DNA of 64,000 nucleotides from Gracilaria gracilis (Eukaryota; Rhodophyta; Florideophyceae; Gracilariales; Gracilariaceae), in assembly GCA_030374805.1 (NCBI GenBank), contig JARGSG010000001.1:744001-808000 (forward strand), given 5' to 3'. Numbering within the stretch: the first letter of the stretch is position 1; every line of letters starts with the position of its first letter. Positions 51,527 through 62,429 of this stretch are shown one piece after another. Below the pieces are notes generated by a model that was given only the letters and a program-made list of their open reading frames with translations, did not search any database and was not told the origin of the DNA. Position numbers and translations under genes: made by a program.

Positions 51527-52116
51527 TGTGAAGAGGAGCAAGAGGGTTTAGCCGTGCTCTGCGAGACGGTGCGGTGAATTGTACCCAGAGAACGAGTTTT
51601 CTTCGAAGGGTAGGATGATGATGATGACATTTATTTATCACCACGGGCTGAGCAGAGAGGTAGCGTTTCACTGCATTGAGATTGGCAGATGACCGTATCA
51701 CGACTTCCACACATTGGTCACGGGACCCTTCCGAGAGATGAGTCTAATTTGCTGGTAGCATTTCACAATTTTGCTTCATACAACTGAAATTGATTCGTGA
51801 TCAATGAAAGTCAAAAGCACAAGTTCTTCCTGGGAATACTTTTCTTTGGTGTAGTTTTTAAAGCTCCGATGGTGAACACAATGGCAACAGAAGTTCTAGC
51901 CATCTAGGTAGCTTTCAGAATCGCAGACGCATCGTAGAACAAACTAGACAAAACACAACCCGAAGCTTTACGAAGGACAAATTAAACACACGCACCTCCC
52001 CCCGTCCCAGCTGGATACACGTTGGGACCAGGTTAAAGGCGCCATGCATGGACACAGCACTCAGTGCTTGGGTCCAGTTCTCGATTGACAGCCCGTTCCA
52101 CAACAAGCAGACCTGT
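51527..52116. other. Gene-free stretch
   Basis: 5' flank of the dehydrogenase and 3' flank of the branching enzyme. No supported gene or RNA. Confidence 0.3.
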
Positions 52117-54417
52117 TTACGCTTTTCCAGCTACAACCTTTTCCTGTCGCTTTGCTGAGGCCTTTTGTGAACCGTTCAAATGCACTGCCTCGTCAATCTT
52201 GGCTGCAACCGCTGAGACCTCCTCAACCCTAGTGTTAGCTTTTTCGTCACCCCCTGCTTTCTCTTTCGTGTCATCAACAACTCCTTCGGACTTTTTGGCA
52301 GTCTGTTTGTCCTTCTCCCCCTTCTCTTTCTCTTCTTCCCAAGTTTCAAAGCAGTGATACACCTGACATGTCCTCGCTGGGATGTATACCTGCAAGTAGT
52401 ATGGTCGATTGTGCCACTGTTCCGTCCTCGTAGTATGCACCACATCCCAATGCACCCGACCATGTCCACCAGTGTTCATTCCATCTGAATCAAGAACCAG
52501 TTTGTACCGGCCTCCCCAGTAGGTTCCAATTCGATAATCACTGTACGACTGAGAATGGTGGAAGTTGAAGACAAACAACAACCGATCACCCTTTTCCACC
52601 ACAATTAACTTGTCTCCTTCATGTTGCAGCACTATATACTGATGTGCTTGGAATCTACAGAAGGGATGTGCGTTATCCAGCGCATGTATGATTTTCTCAA
52701 ACTCGTACAAATGCTTGTAACGAAGCGACTCATTGTCACAAAGATCCCATCGGCGACGCGCATGCTGATAAGAATTGCCGTTTCCTTCACGTGGGAAATC
52801 AACCCATTCGGGGTGGCCAAATTCATTTCCCATGAATGTAAGGTATCCCTCACCAGACAAGCACATGGTGAGCAGTCGAATCATTTTGTGAAGAGCGATG
52901 CCTCGCTCGACCGCAGGCGAGGGATAACCATTACAACTCATGTCAGTGTACATTGCAGCATCCATCAACCAGAACGCAATTGTTTTGTCCCCGACTAGTG
53001 CTTGGTCATGACTCTCACAATACCCAATAGACTTCTCGTTCCAACGACGGTTTGTTAGTGTGAAGACAATGTTGCCCATGTTCCAGTTTTCATCCTTTTC
53101 TTTTTCTAGCACCTCTATCCACATATCAGGAATGGCCATGGCAAGGCGATAGTCAAACCCAAGCCCTCCCCGGTCTACAGGCACGCATAGAGTCGGCATA
53201 CCACTCACATCTTCTGCGATAGTAACTGCGACATCGGGGTAAAGATCGTGTACAAGCTTATTAGCGAGCATCATATACACGCATGCATCGACATCAACTT
53301 GGAAGCCGAAGTATTCACTGTAGTTACCGGTGAACTGCACGCCAATTCCGGAATGCAAGTATAGCATGGATGTCACGCCATCAAAACGAAAGCCGTCAAA
53401 GTGATACTCCTCCATATACCACCTTAGATTGGATAAGAGGAAACGGAGCACTTCCCAATGTCCATAGTTGAAAAGCCTAGAATCCCACAGAGAATGGCGT
53501 CCACGCTCACCTTCGTGGAAATATTGATGGTCAGTGCCATCAAAGTTGTTGATACCATCCATAGAATTGCTCGAAGCATGTGAGTGGACGACATCCATAA
53601 AGACATACAATCCAAGCTGGTGGGCCTTGTCGATGAGGTACTTCAGATCCTCTGGTATGCCGCATCTGGAACTAATCGCAAAGAAATTGGTGACGTGATA
53701 GCCAAAGCTGGCATAGTAGGCATGTTCCATAATGGCCATAATCTGCAAGGCAGTATAGCCTGTTTCCTTAATACGTGGTAAAACATTATCCGCGAACTCG
53801 CGGTAGGAGCCAACCTTGAGATCATTGGACCCCATTCCTACATGGCATTCATAGATGCGAAGCGAGTCCGGACACTTCACGTGATCCGGTGCAGTCCACT
53901 TGAATTTCTCCGGAGGATCCCAAAACACTGTATCGTACAGGAAAGTTTTGGGATCTTGCACGCAGAAGGTGGCCCAGGCGGGATTACGATCAAGCCAGGG
54001 CCCTTGATGAGGCACGACGGCGGCCTTGACCTTTGAGCCATGCTTGATTGGAGAGACGCCCGGCTCTGCCTCCGGGATGAAGCAGGACCAGATTCCGAAC
54101 TCATCGCGTTCCATGGGGAGTGCATTACGATCCCAGTTATTGAACTCACCGAAGAAGTACATCTCACGGGCGCTGGGTGCCCATTCTCTGTAGCGGACTC
54201 CGCCTTCGACGCGATGAATGCCCATGGTTTCATAGCCCCTGGAAAAGTTCTCCAGCGACTTCTCGCTGGACTCTATGGCGGACAGAATCTCGGAGTACTT
54301 TGAATAGCGGTAACGCAAGGCGTCCGCGAAGGGTTCTAAGTAGCGGTCATCGCGGATGCAAGCCGTTCCGTCTTTGTTGTCCTTCCAGGCGACGTAGTGG
54401 GGGTCCTCTGATCCCAT
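52117..54417 (-). CDS. GBE1: 1,4-alpha-glucan branching enzyme (GH13)
   Basis: The protein has 766 residues from ATG 54417 (MGSEDPHYVAW). The frame continues to 55014, but the upstream part is Arg/Ser-rich and unlike the family. A CBM48 module (YREWAPSAREMYFFGEFNNWD) precedes the GH13 barrel. Conserved regions are DVVHSHAS, GFRFDGVTSM (nucleophile Asp), AEDVSGMP (acid Glu) and ESHDQALVGDKT. The enzyme cuts alpha-1,4 chains and rejoins them as alpha-1,6 branches. No transit peptide is seen, which agrees with cytosolic floridean starch in red algae. The last ~80 residues are an unusual Lys/Glu-rich tail (EEEKEKGEKDKQTAKK...) of unknown role. Confidence 0.95.
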   Translation of the reverse strand: MGSEDPHYVAWKDNKDGTACIRDDRYLEPFADALRYRYSKYSEILSAIESSEKSLENFSRGYETMGIHRVEGGVRYREWAPSAREMYFFGEFNNWDRNALPMERDEFGIWSCFIPEAEPGVSPIKHGSKVKAAVVPHQGPWLDRNPAWATFCVQDPKTFLYDTVFWDPPEKFKWTAPDHVKCPDSLRIYECHVGMGSNDLKVGSYREFADNVLPRIKETGYTALQIMAIMEHAYYASFGYHVTNFFAISSRCGIPEDLKYLIDKAHQLGLYVFMDVVHSHASSNSMDGINNFDGTDHQYFHEGERGRHSLWDSRLFNYGHWEVLRFLLSNLRWYMEEYHFDGFRFDGVTSMLYLHSGIGVQFTGNYSEYFGFQVDVDACVYMMLANKLVHDLYPDVAVTIAEDVSGMPTLCVPVDRGGLGFDYRLAMAIPDMWIEVLEKEKDENWNMGNIVFTLTNRRWNEKSIGYCESHDQALVGDKTIAFWLMDAAMYTDMSCNGYPSPAVERGIALHKMIRLLTMCLSGEGYLTFMGNEFGHPEWVDFPREGNGNSYQHARRRWDLCDNESLRYKHLYEFEKIIHALDNAHPFCRFQAHQYIVLQHEGDKLIVVEKGDRLLFVFNFHHSQSYSDYRIGTYWGGRYKLVLDSDGMNTGGHGRVHWDVVHTTRTEQWHNRPYYLQVYIPARTCQVYHCFETWEEEKEKGEKDKQTAKKSEGVVDDTKEKAGGDEKANTRVEEVSAVAAKIDEAVHLNGSQKASAKRQEKVVAGKA

Positions 54418-55331
54418 GGTGGAGACGCGAGAAACAGCACCGAGAAAGTAGGAGCGAGAAGAAGCGGGCGCTACGTATGGAGAGGGCACTTCAGAAGCGC
54501 GGATTTGAGCCCATAAAGGGGGGAGGGGGGACTTTCTCAAGCGGCAGCGTAATAATGAGGTGAATAACGAGCGGCTGTGCGCAGGCTCGAGAAAATCGGC
54601 ACACCGCGCGCCGATTGCACGCGCCGTTTTGCAGCCGACGGTTTGTGGCTGCGAGCTCGAGCTGTTGGGCCACGGATATCCCGTTGAACGCTGACAGTAT
54701 GCTTTTTCGCCAATCGAAGCGCCGCACTCGCGGCGTGGCAGCCACCACCGACTGCCAACGTAACGACGCCCGATCTCAGCATCTTTTTCAGTCGTAGCTT
54801 GTGGCGTCTGCTGCTGTCGCGTCTCGAGAGACCCCTGAGCGTCCGGTCGCGGTGAGCCGTGGCGTGGTATCTTCATGTCCATCACACGATGTGAATCAAA
54901 GCGCCTCCTGGCAGTATCTGCAAAGTCAAATGGACTTACGGACGACGACGACGGCTGCGTGGCACACCATCGACAGAGTGCTATTGGCTGTATGTTTAGT
55001 GGCTTCAACCACACTGCAGGTTCAAAACAGTTGAATTACAACTACGAAGGTTCAGAACAGTTTGTCCTTCTAGAATTACAACTACGAAGGTACAAGTGGC
55101 GCGCTTATAATCACCGAAGTGCATTGCGGTCGCTGCTTCTTTATCACCAAGGCTGATTCACGGTGAATGGATACACGCAGCCTAGAGTTCTTGTCATGCA
55201 AAGCAAAATGCACCACGCGCCAAGTGAAACATCCTCGGAAAGCATAAGCCCAACGATACGAGAATAGCAGAACCTTCACCCTCTGAAGGTATCTACCATA
55301 TCAGCTTCGAAAACACCAGTGAGAGCACTTC
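54418..55331. other. Upstream region of the branching enzyme, no other gene
   Basis: GC-rich promoter of the branching enzyme near 54418-54900. Further right, a 20-bp direct repeat of GAATTACAACTACGAAGG at ~55032 and ~55073 stands 41 bp apart. The frames have no motif. Confidence 0.35.
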
Positions 55332-56530
55332 TCAGCACTTTCTCTTCACGCCGAACCCCAGCAGCTGTGGTGCATTCGGCACCCATTCAAAGAAAGGTCC
55401 TCGCTCCTGCACATATCCCAGCCCCGGGAAATGCTCGTGATACGCAACCACAAGAGCCTCCGTTCTGGCCACATCTGTCAAGAGTCCTTCCCGTGAAAGG
55501 TAAGCCTCAGTGCGGTTGCTTTCTGTGAAGAAGCCCCACTCCGGGTTTTGCAATTGATCCGCCTGCATCAACGTCAACCAAAAACATGCCACATCAACAA
55601 GTTAGTCCCACTCACCGACACCGCGCATCACAATTCTCTCGATCAAAACTCGGTCTAGCTTACCGTTGATACCCATGCATCGCCGATGAAAACCATTCTT
55701 TCCCCGTCTTTTCTTACTTCAATCGCACAATGGCCTGGAGCATGGCCGAAGGTGGAGATGAACCGAATCCCTTCCACAGGCGACGCCTTATCTTCGTTCT
55801 CAGAATCTACTAGACGTAGCTTCCCAGCTCGCTGATATGGCGCCACTGCATCTTGGTATAACTTGGCAAACGAGGCTAACGCACCGCAAATTGGTAATAA
55901 GTTAGGATACACTACGCATGCAAAGTGTACACCACGTCATAACATGATGTGATTCAACTTACCAAGACCACTGGCATCAATCAACGACAAAGGTGCAGTT
56001 GGGGCTGGATTTGACCAGAACTCATGCTCTACGAGTCCAATGAACACTTCTGCGTTCGGAAACGCTCGTTTCTCATCCTCGGTCACAAGACCAGCCACAT
56101 GATCTGCGTGAGCATGTGTGATGAATATGAAATCAATTGTCGACGGCAGAATACGAGCTGCACGAAGATTGCGCAGCAGCTGACCGCCATTCTCGAAAAG
56201 CGGAAACTGTGGCAACTTCTGTGGTAGCAAAAAGGAACCCGTGTCGAACATTGCTCTTCCGATTGGCAGATCTACTATGAGCACATTTTGTGAAAGAACT
56301 GCCGGATTGACGGCACGGAAATTCTTCTTGTAAGAACGAGCAAACGCGGGGTCCGGAACCGAGAAAGGATTCCTGGCAATGTCAACAGGTCCATCTGAAA
56401 CAACTGTGCAATTGAAGGATGCGAACTTGAAAGAGTAAATGGTGGGATTAAGACCACAAACAGAGCCCGTAGCACCTGTCTGCACAACAAAACACAAGAC
56501 AACCAGAGCAAAGATTTTGAAGTACTTCAT
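55332..56530 (-). CDS. Secreted metallo-beta-lactamase-fold hydrolase
   Basis: There are three exons: 56530-55963, 55875-55664 and 55562-55332, giving 336 residues. Introns are 87 and 101 nt with GTAAGT/GTAAGC donors and CCTAAC/ACTAAC branch sites. The N terminus is a signal peptide (YFKIFALVVLCFVVQTGA). The metal-binding motif THAHADHVAG (H-x-H-x-D-H), the His of FGHAPGHCAIEV and the Asp in VFIGDAW are all present, as is a final region with EHFPGLGYVQ. This is the pattern of active MBL-fold lactonases and related esterases, including enzymes that break acyl-homoserine lactones. A secreted algal lactonase acting on bacterial signals is an attractive guess, but the substrate is not shown. Confidence 0.8.
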
Positions 56531-57663
56531 AATGACTTGACGTGGACCAAAAATATCTCGTTCCGTGACGAATACTATTGCGTTGACGCGACGAGGGGTC
56601 TGGTTCGGAGAGAGGCGTGTGGGTTTTTAAGGTTGTTGTTCACGGAGGTGAGGCTGACAAAAAGAAGACCGATAGTGGACCCTAAGGAGTTTCTCTGCAG
56701 AGATTCGTTTGTGTGTTCCGCATCGAAGCTCGAGTGTTGGGGAATGTCTCGCGATCAAAGACCATATTTGTGGACACATTGAAACGGCACCTGTGTATAA
56801 TTGGCTGCATGCAAGGGCCGTCGCGCGATCGAGAACGTCCGTCATGGAAGACAAGCGAGAGCTGCTGCGAGTCTCTTGCAACGAACATCAATCGCGGACA
56901 GAGGTTCATCTGCTCGAGATGGCAAGTGATTGAGGTTCATGGTTGAAATGCCAGAGAAAATTGACTTGTCAAACGATGAAGCCACATCCTCGCCAGTGAT
57001 TCGCCCACAGCTACCAGAAGCTGAACAGTATCGAGACGTTTGGAAATACACGTTCCGGCACGCCGGCACGCCAGAACGGCTGGTACGGTTGTGTAGAAAG
57101 ACCTGGGGCACGCCTGACGTGGCTCACGTCGGACGTACCCTTGGTAACGTGATGTGATGATGTTTCCTGGACAGCAGATCCGAGGGAGATGCTTCATAGT
57201 TAACAGGAGGAATGAAAAAATGGAAAACAGTATCTACAACAGGTGCATGGACGACGCGTTGCATGACGCAACTTGCATCCCGCTGTAGTATCTACAGAGT
57301 GTCTTGCATGCAGGGGTTTCTTCTTGAAACAATCCGGAGACGCTTAGGTTCCTTTGATAACTTTTGGATTACGGCCAACCTCCTGCGGCCATCGCACAAA
57401 TATCCCGGTCAAAGGCCTTCGCAAGAAAGCGCATTGCGCTTGGCGCCGTAGATATCTAGCATCCCTATTCTACTGAACAATATGTCTGTGCTCGCAAGAA
57501 AGAAAGACATTCAACCGGTGAAGACTGGATGAATGAACAGTGAGAACCCTAAATAAAACTATCTTTATACGTGTACATGAATATTGACAATGAAACCTCT
57601 CCCGCCGAAAACACCGAATGTCTCCCGCCCAACCCCACCAGTAGATAGAAACAAACTTCCTTT
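56531..57663. other. Stretch without a supported gene
   Basis: Includes the promoter of the secreted hydrolase. A plus-strand frame of 72 codons (ATG 56939, MVEMPEKIDLSNDEA) is the best candidate for a small protein but shows no motif. The rest is unassigned. Confidence 0.3.
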
Positions 57664-60066
57664 TCAGCAAACCGTGCTTATCTCTTGTGCATGTGCTGAA
57701 AGTCGAAGTCCGTACCGCCCAAATACATCCTTGTAAGTTTTCGCAATGCCGCAGCGATTCATATCAAACTCTTCTCCAGAGAAACCAATATCGGTGATAA
57801 GCTTGGCCACATCCAAACCCTCTTTCAACCTCTCATCGTATATTGTTGTATGGGGCACCTTCATGCGTTCTACTAGTTCCAAAACCCGATGATCTGGTGC
57901 GATAACGAACCCAGGAATTCCGGCACCCAACGCTATCATATTCCCATGGATCCTAGCCCCAAACGCAACATCCATTTGTCGCAAACTCTCCATCCACTCC
58001 TCCGCGTCACTGATAAACTTGATGCGTCCAAACGGAATTCCAGCCTTTTTCATTTGATTCAGATCATCAAGCGTTTGTGCGTACATGTAGCTGTTCGGAT
58101 ACGCATTGAGCACGCTGACGAAGAACTTGGTCAGTTTCTTCTGCGGCTTCATGTTCATAGCGATTTTGAGGCTGCGATCACCAACTCTTTCCTTCAACGC
58201 CTTGTATTGTTTCTCCAAAGAACGACCAAGATGAACGTCTTGATTGATAAACAGGCTCGGACATCCAGTAGAGAGGCCATACTCATAACCAGCGCGTTGC
58301 GTAGCTTCCAGGGTGAACTGACCGCGAACAAACATCGGCAGCTTGTGTTCCTGCAAGGTGTGTAGCATCTTGGACGCGTGCTCAGTGAATTTGAAGTCTT
58401 TCGCTGTTGTTCGAATCTTTGCTCCGGGATTCAAGTCATCGATAGAGATATCATGCTGGAAAAACTGTTGGATGCCGATTCCAACAAACAGTAAGGCGTC
58501 CCCGTCTCTTTCTACTATAAGTCGTTCGTACGCAAACTTCATCGGACTGGTTATGTCGAAAATGTTAGCAATAGGTCTGTAGAACACCATCTTCTTCTCG
58601 TCCAAGTCGGATCTTTCAGTCTGGCATTTAACCCGGGTGTGGTTGCAAGTGGCAGCAGATGTGAAATCTACTAATCTATTCATCGTCGCAAATTGCCATA
58701 CCAAGTTTCCATGGTTCTTGCCGGTATCCTTAAGAGCATCCTCATAGTTCTCGTACTCTATATGAGCGTTTGGATACGAAACAAGGTTTGCTATAACATA
58801 TTTTTGGTGTACACCTTCCTTGGATGCAGGTACGGGATTCAAAGTATCAACTGAGACGGGTGCATCCACTGAACCATCGGTTGACCAAGGTAGCACAGAC
58901 GAGGGTAAAGCCAGTGACTGAATAGAAACTGGTAAGGCGGCCATCTTTTCGGTAGCATTGAACAGAGATAGTGCAGAGGGGCCGCCATCAGCGACATTGG
59001 ACTTGTTTGATGGCTTCCGTGCAACGTCCAGGCAGGAAGAAACAATGACAGCGGCAAGTATGGAAAGCTGGACAAAAGCCAACGCTCTCATTCGCCTCTT
59101 CTTGTTCTTGGCGGCATCTGTCTCCTTTCCAAGCAGGTACAACGGGAAACCAAAAGCAGCCATGGTCAAACCAATGAAATGGGTGGCACCGAATGCATCA
59201 CTGAGAACCACAGCAGACACAAGGATGCCAGTGAAGCGCTTCAAAGTATTGAGGAGAGAATGAGTGAGCGCGTCCATTCGTTCTAGGAGAGCTATGCTCG
59301 CAAACTGATACGAGTTGAAGAGAACGGCATTTCGGATGAGGTAAGGGAAAGACGGAAGTTGTAAACCATAGAAAATAAACTTGTAGGAGAGAATAATGAG
59401 AGCAAAGGGAAGACTTGAGGCCTGTAGGATGAAAAAACGTTGTTCGGTTGACATATTGTTAGCATTGTCACGCTGGTCCTTCTTGACGAGGATGTTACGC
59501 ATGGGGAAGCATAGGTTTGCAAGAACGATTGGTGACACGGCGAGAACAGTGAATGAGTTTCCAGAGAAAATGAGCACACCAGTGAGCACCATGATCATGC
59601 CAAACACTGAAACGAGCGACGTCGATTCACGTAGTACGAGACGCTTCAAAACCAATGCGGCGAGCGGTTCGGTAAGCTTCCACATGAGCGTGGAGGTAGA
59701 TCCCAGAAGCCTGTAAGAAGAATTGGTCATGATGGTGCCGATAAGATGAAAGAAGCCGATGGCAAGCGCAGAGTACTGCACAGAGCGGATGGAGAAAAGG
59801 GGTAGACTCACATGCTCTTTGTTAGTTGAACTCTGAAAGGCAGGCTTTGACATGGACAACATGCTGGCCATGGCCAAACCGACGAGGATTTGGGCGAAAG
59901 ACAGGTCGATGAAAAGGAGCTCGGACGAGAACTTTGTGAGCAAAATCTGGGCATCGATGGCATAGATATTGTTACAGGCCCACCAGATGAGGAACAAGAA
60001 CGCAATCGCGGAGAACTTTGACAGAACAGCCGCGCCGGGAGCGGGCGATGCGGTAAGACTGGTCAT
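57664..60066 (-). CDS. Fusion: TPT/PEP-translocator-like transporter + polysaccharide pyruvyl transferase
   Basis: The protein has 800 residues from ATG 60066 (MTSLTASPAPG). Residues ~15-315 are a ten-helix drug/metabolite-type transporter of the triose-phosphate/nucleotide-sugar translocator group (FLFLIWWACNNIYAI, LMWKLTEPLAALVL, LLNTLKRFTGILVS). A basic segment and an additional hydrophobic helix (~327-346) follow, then a Ser/Pro/Val-rich stem. Residues ~425-790 are a polysaccharide pyruvyl transferase domain, with VGIGIQQFFQHD, then FVRGQFTLEA, then the family signature GARIHGNMIALGAGIPGFV. Pyruvyl transferases add pyruvate ketals to sugars using phosphoenolpyruvate. The eleventh helix would place the catalytic domain in the Golgi lumen. 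The best reading is a transporter that imports PEP and a transferase that uses it. Single exon with no break. Confidence 0.85.
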   Translation of the reverse strand: MTSLTASPAPGAAVLSKFSAIAFLFLIWWACNNIYAIDAQILLTKFSSELLFIDLSFAQILVGLAMASMLSMSKPAFQSSTNKEHVSLPLFSIRSVQYSALAIGFFHLIGTIMTNSSYRLLGSTSTLMWKLTEPLAALVLKRLVLRESTSLVSVFGMIMVLTGVLIFSGNSFTVLAVSPIVLANLCFPMRNILVKKDQRDNANNMSTEQRFFILQASSLPFALIILSYKFIFYGLQLPSFPYLIRNAVLFNSYQFASIALLERMDALTHSLLNTLKRFTGILVSAVVLSDAFGATHFIGLTMAAFGFPLYLLGKETDAAKNKKRRMRALAFVQLSILAAVIVSSCLDVARKPSNKSNVADGGPSALSLFNATEKMAALPVSIQSLALPSSVLPWSTDGSVDAPVSVDTLNPVPASKEGVHQKYVIANLVSYPNAHIEYENYEDALKDTGKNHGNLVWQFATMNRLVDFTSAATCNHTRVKCQTERSDLDEKKMVFYRPIANIFDITSPMKFAYERLIVERDGDALLFVGIGIQQFFQHDISIDDLNPGAKIRTTAKDFKFTEHASKMLHTLQEHKLPMFVRGQFTLEATQRAGYEYGLSTGCPSLFINQDVHLGRSLEKQYKALKERVGDRSLKIAMNMKPQKKLTKFFVSVLNAYPNSYMYAQTLDDLNQMKKAGIPFGRIKFISDAEEWMESLRQMDVAFGARIHGNMIALGAGIPGFVIAPDHRVLELVERMKVPHTTIYDERLKEGLDVAKLITDIGFSGEEFDMNRCGIAKTYKDVFGRYGLRLSAHAQEISTVC

Positions 60067-62429
60067 GATGGACGACGCACGCGAAGAACAGACCTGTGCG
60101 CGGCGATGGCGGCGGGCGAAGGACGGCGAGAAGCGGAAGGCGGAGGGTCGTAAACTATTGCAGGAGCTGTGCGGGGTGCGGCGTTGACTTTGAAGCGCGC
60201 CATGAGCGCCAGTTTTGTATGCAATGCATGGACGTCGGCGAGGCACGGCATGACAGTCAAGGAAGCAAGGCGGGGATGCGCTGCTGGAAGATGAAGCGAT
60301 ATAAATGACGGCGGGGTCGTGTGGCGATGCCAAAGCGCAGGGCGACTTGCATCGACAGAGGAAGAATGGAAGGATCAACAATTAGGCAATGCGGGATCGG
60401 CTGCGAAACTGCCGTCACCTCACATTCCGCCATTCGCCTCATCACGCTTCGCATGACACCGTGACACGGCGCATGGGTGTGACGTGACGCGGGCTGTAAT
60501 CTTCGACGGTGCATGTGCTCCGCTCGCTGCGTGGCTCGTGGTGCGGTACCAACCAGCGAACGCCCTGCAGTAGATATGCGCTACGTCCATCATTATGAGC
60601 TCTCGAGTTCCTTTCGTCATCGTCTACGATGGCTCACGGACAACACATCGCCTTGCCAATGTTCCCGATTCGCTGTCTGTTCTAGAACAGTACTTCGGTG
60701 TAGCTGCTACCAACTTCGCTTATCCACTACTGTTAACTGGTACCCGATATTGTCTCACCATGCCGCATCACAACGCTTCATGGGGCTGTTCATCCTCTGC
60801 CCAGCTCTCCATCCTTGTCATACAAGGCCCTGATACAAGGATTTATTGCTACTGTTGCATATCGTCACCAACTTAAACACGCCTCACCCTCCACATCTTT
60901 TCGATCCAACCCCCATATTTCACCCGCCAGTTTAGTGCGCGCCAATACTAGTATGTGTGATCCCTCTAAAATCCAATCATTATATCACTGTCGTGAGAGA
61001 AAACGGTGAACAATCTTATTGCCCGACGATAGCCTTCTACTTCCCACCTCCACCCACACCCCGCTGCATCCATCAAAACTATTGCTTCCTTTGATCCCCC
61101 TGCGCAACAAATCTTGCTGTCTGCCTACATGGTGACATGATACTGTACAACATTTGACACCTTGCTTTTCTCACCTAAATTACCACCGTTACTACTAACG
61201 GCAGCACTGTGCACCACCAATCAACATTCAAGCCACTGCAAACGCTCGCAGTCTGCTGCTAAGAAACACAATCTGATGTGCTCCCTTTTTCATCAATCAG
61301 CAACTGATTTGGTCCTGATGCATTGCCAAAATTAGAAACTTCCAACAATAGTAACTAAGTCAGTTCAACTACTTTCAAAGCAATACATGCACTACAACCA
61401 TTCTTCAACTTGATCCGCGCCCAAACAATCTAGGACACTGCTACGCCATACGACCAAACTTTTTCTTTGTCCTTATTCCGCGATACTGCACTGCATGAAA
61501 AGCGATCTGTAACACCAAATCCTAGTTCGCGCTGCCTCAGGCATTCAGACCGTTCATCGCCAGAATGATTTTAGTTTGAACGCAGGGTATCTTCTTCATT
61601 CCATGCTCCAGAAAATTCAGACACAGGCTGTTCAAAGCGGCTCAAAGAATATGGAAATCGGCTTGAGCAACACAACATGCGCAATATGCACTCTCAGAGA
61701 CCGCATCTCTAAAAATGTGGCACATATGCGCTTGTTTCTTTTGGGGGCACATCAAAGTGTTATCGCTTGGTATCGCTTCGACGTATCACAGCCGAAGTTG
61801 CCCCCTCTTCAAATGTACAGTATCTCCTTTGCTCCTCTTGTCTCCGTGATGATTGCAGCCGGAGCAAAAGGAGTACAGCAGCGTTTAACACAAGTTGGGC
61901 TCTTGATAGGTTTATAAAGAAATATGTTGCATTTAGTGCCCAAGGGAAAAGATGGTTCGTTCAATTACTTGCGAAAAGCACAACAGCTGAAGCCAAGGGG
62001 GATAGAAATAGCTCCTGAGATACCGCCACCGCCACCGCCGTCAACGCCACCGCCGTCAACGCCGCCGCCATGCGCGCCGCTGGCCCGGGCGCGCGCGGCG
62101 TGGTGGCCCCCCCGTCCGTATACGGCCGCCACTTCGCCCCGGGTGCGGTGGCGCCGCTGCAAACGTTCGCGCGCGCCCGTCGCTGGCGCGCGCCGCCATG
62201 CGGCCGGCCGCCCGCCCCGTGCGACAGCGCGCGCGCCGGCGTGCTCGCGCTCGCGCTCGGCGCCGCTTGCATGCGCTCGTCGCCGTTCGGCTGTCATCCG
62301 TTGACCACGGCTCGTTAAAGTTGGCGCACGCCGTCGTGCGTCGCCCGCTCAGGTCCGTCCGTCGCTCGCCGCCTCCCCCCAGCCGCCTTGCTCTTCTCAA
62401 GTCGCGTCGTGTCTACTGCGCGTTCCTTC
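60067..62429. other. Long gene-free region between the fusion gene and the secreted protein
   Basis: The left part is the promoter of the fusion gene. From ~60880 to 61560 the DNA is C/A/T-rich with no motif-bearing frame. A plus-strand frame at 61576-61917 lacks an ATG at its start and shows no domain. From ~62020 to 62400 the DNA is very GC-rich, with GCCACC/GCCGTCAAC repeats, and is probably the promoter and leader of the next gene. Confidence 0.35.
62022..62070 (+). repeat. CCGCCA/CCGTCAACG short tandem repeats
   Basis: Units of CCGCCA and CCGTCAACGCCA alternate over ~50 bp in the GC-rich block before the secreted-protein gene. Confidence 0.7.

Noticed and set aside
54418..55014. N-terminal extension of the branching enzyme as a plastid transit peptide
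   Set aside because: The segment has no family similarity, the internal ATG matches the expected start, and red algal starch is made in the cytosol.
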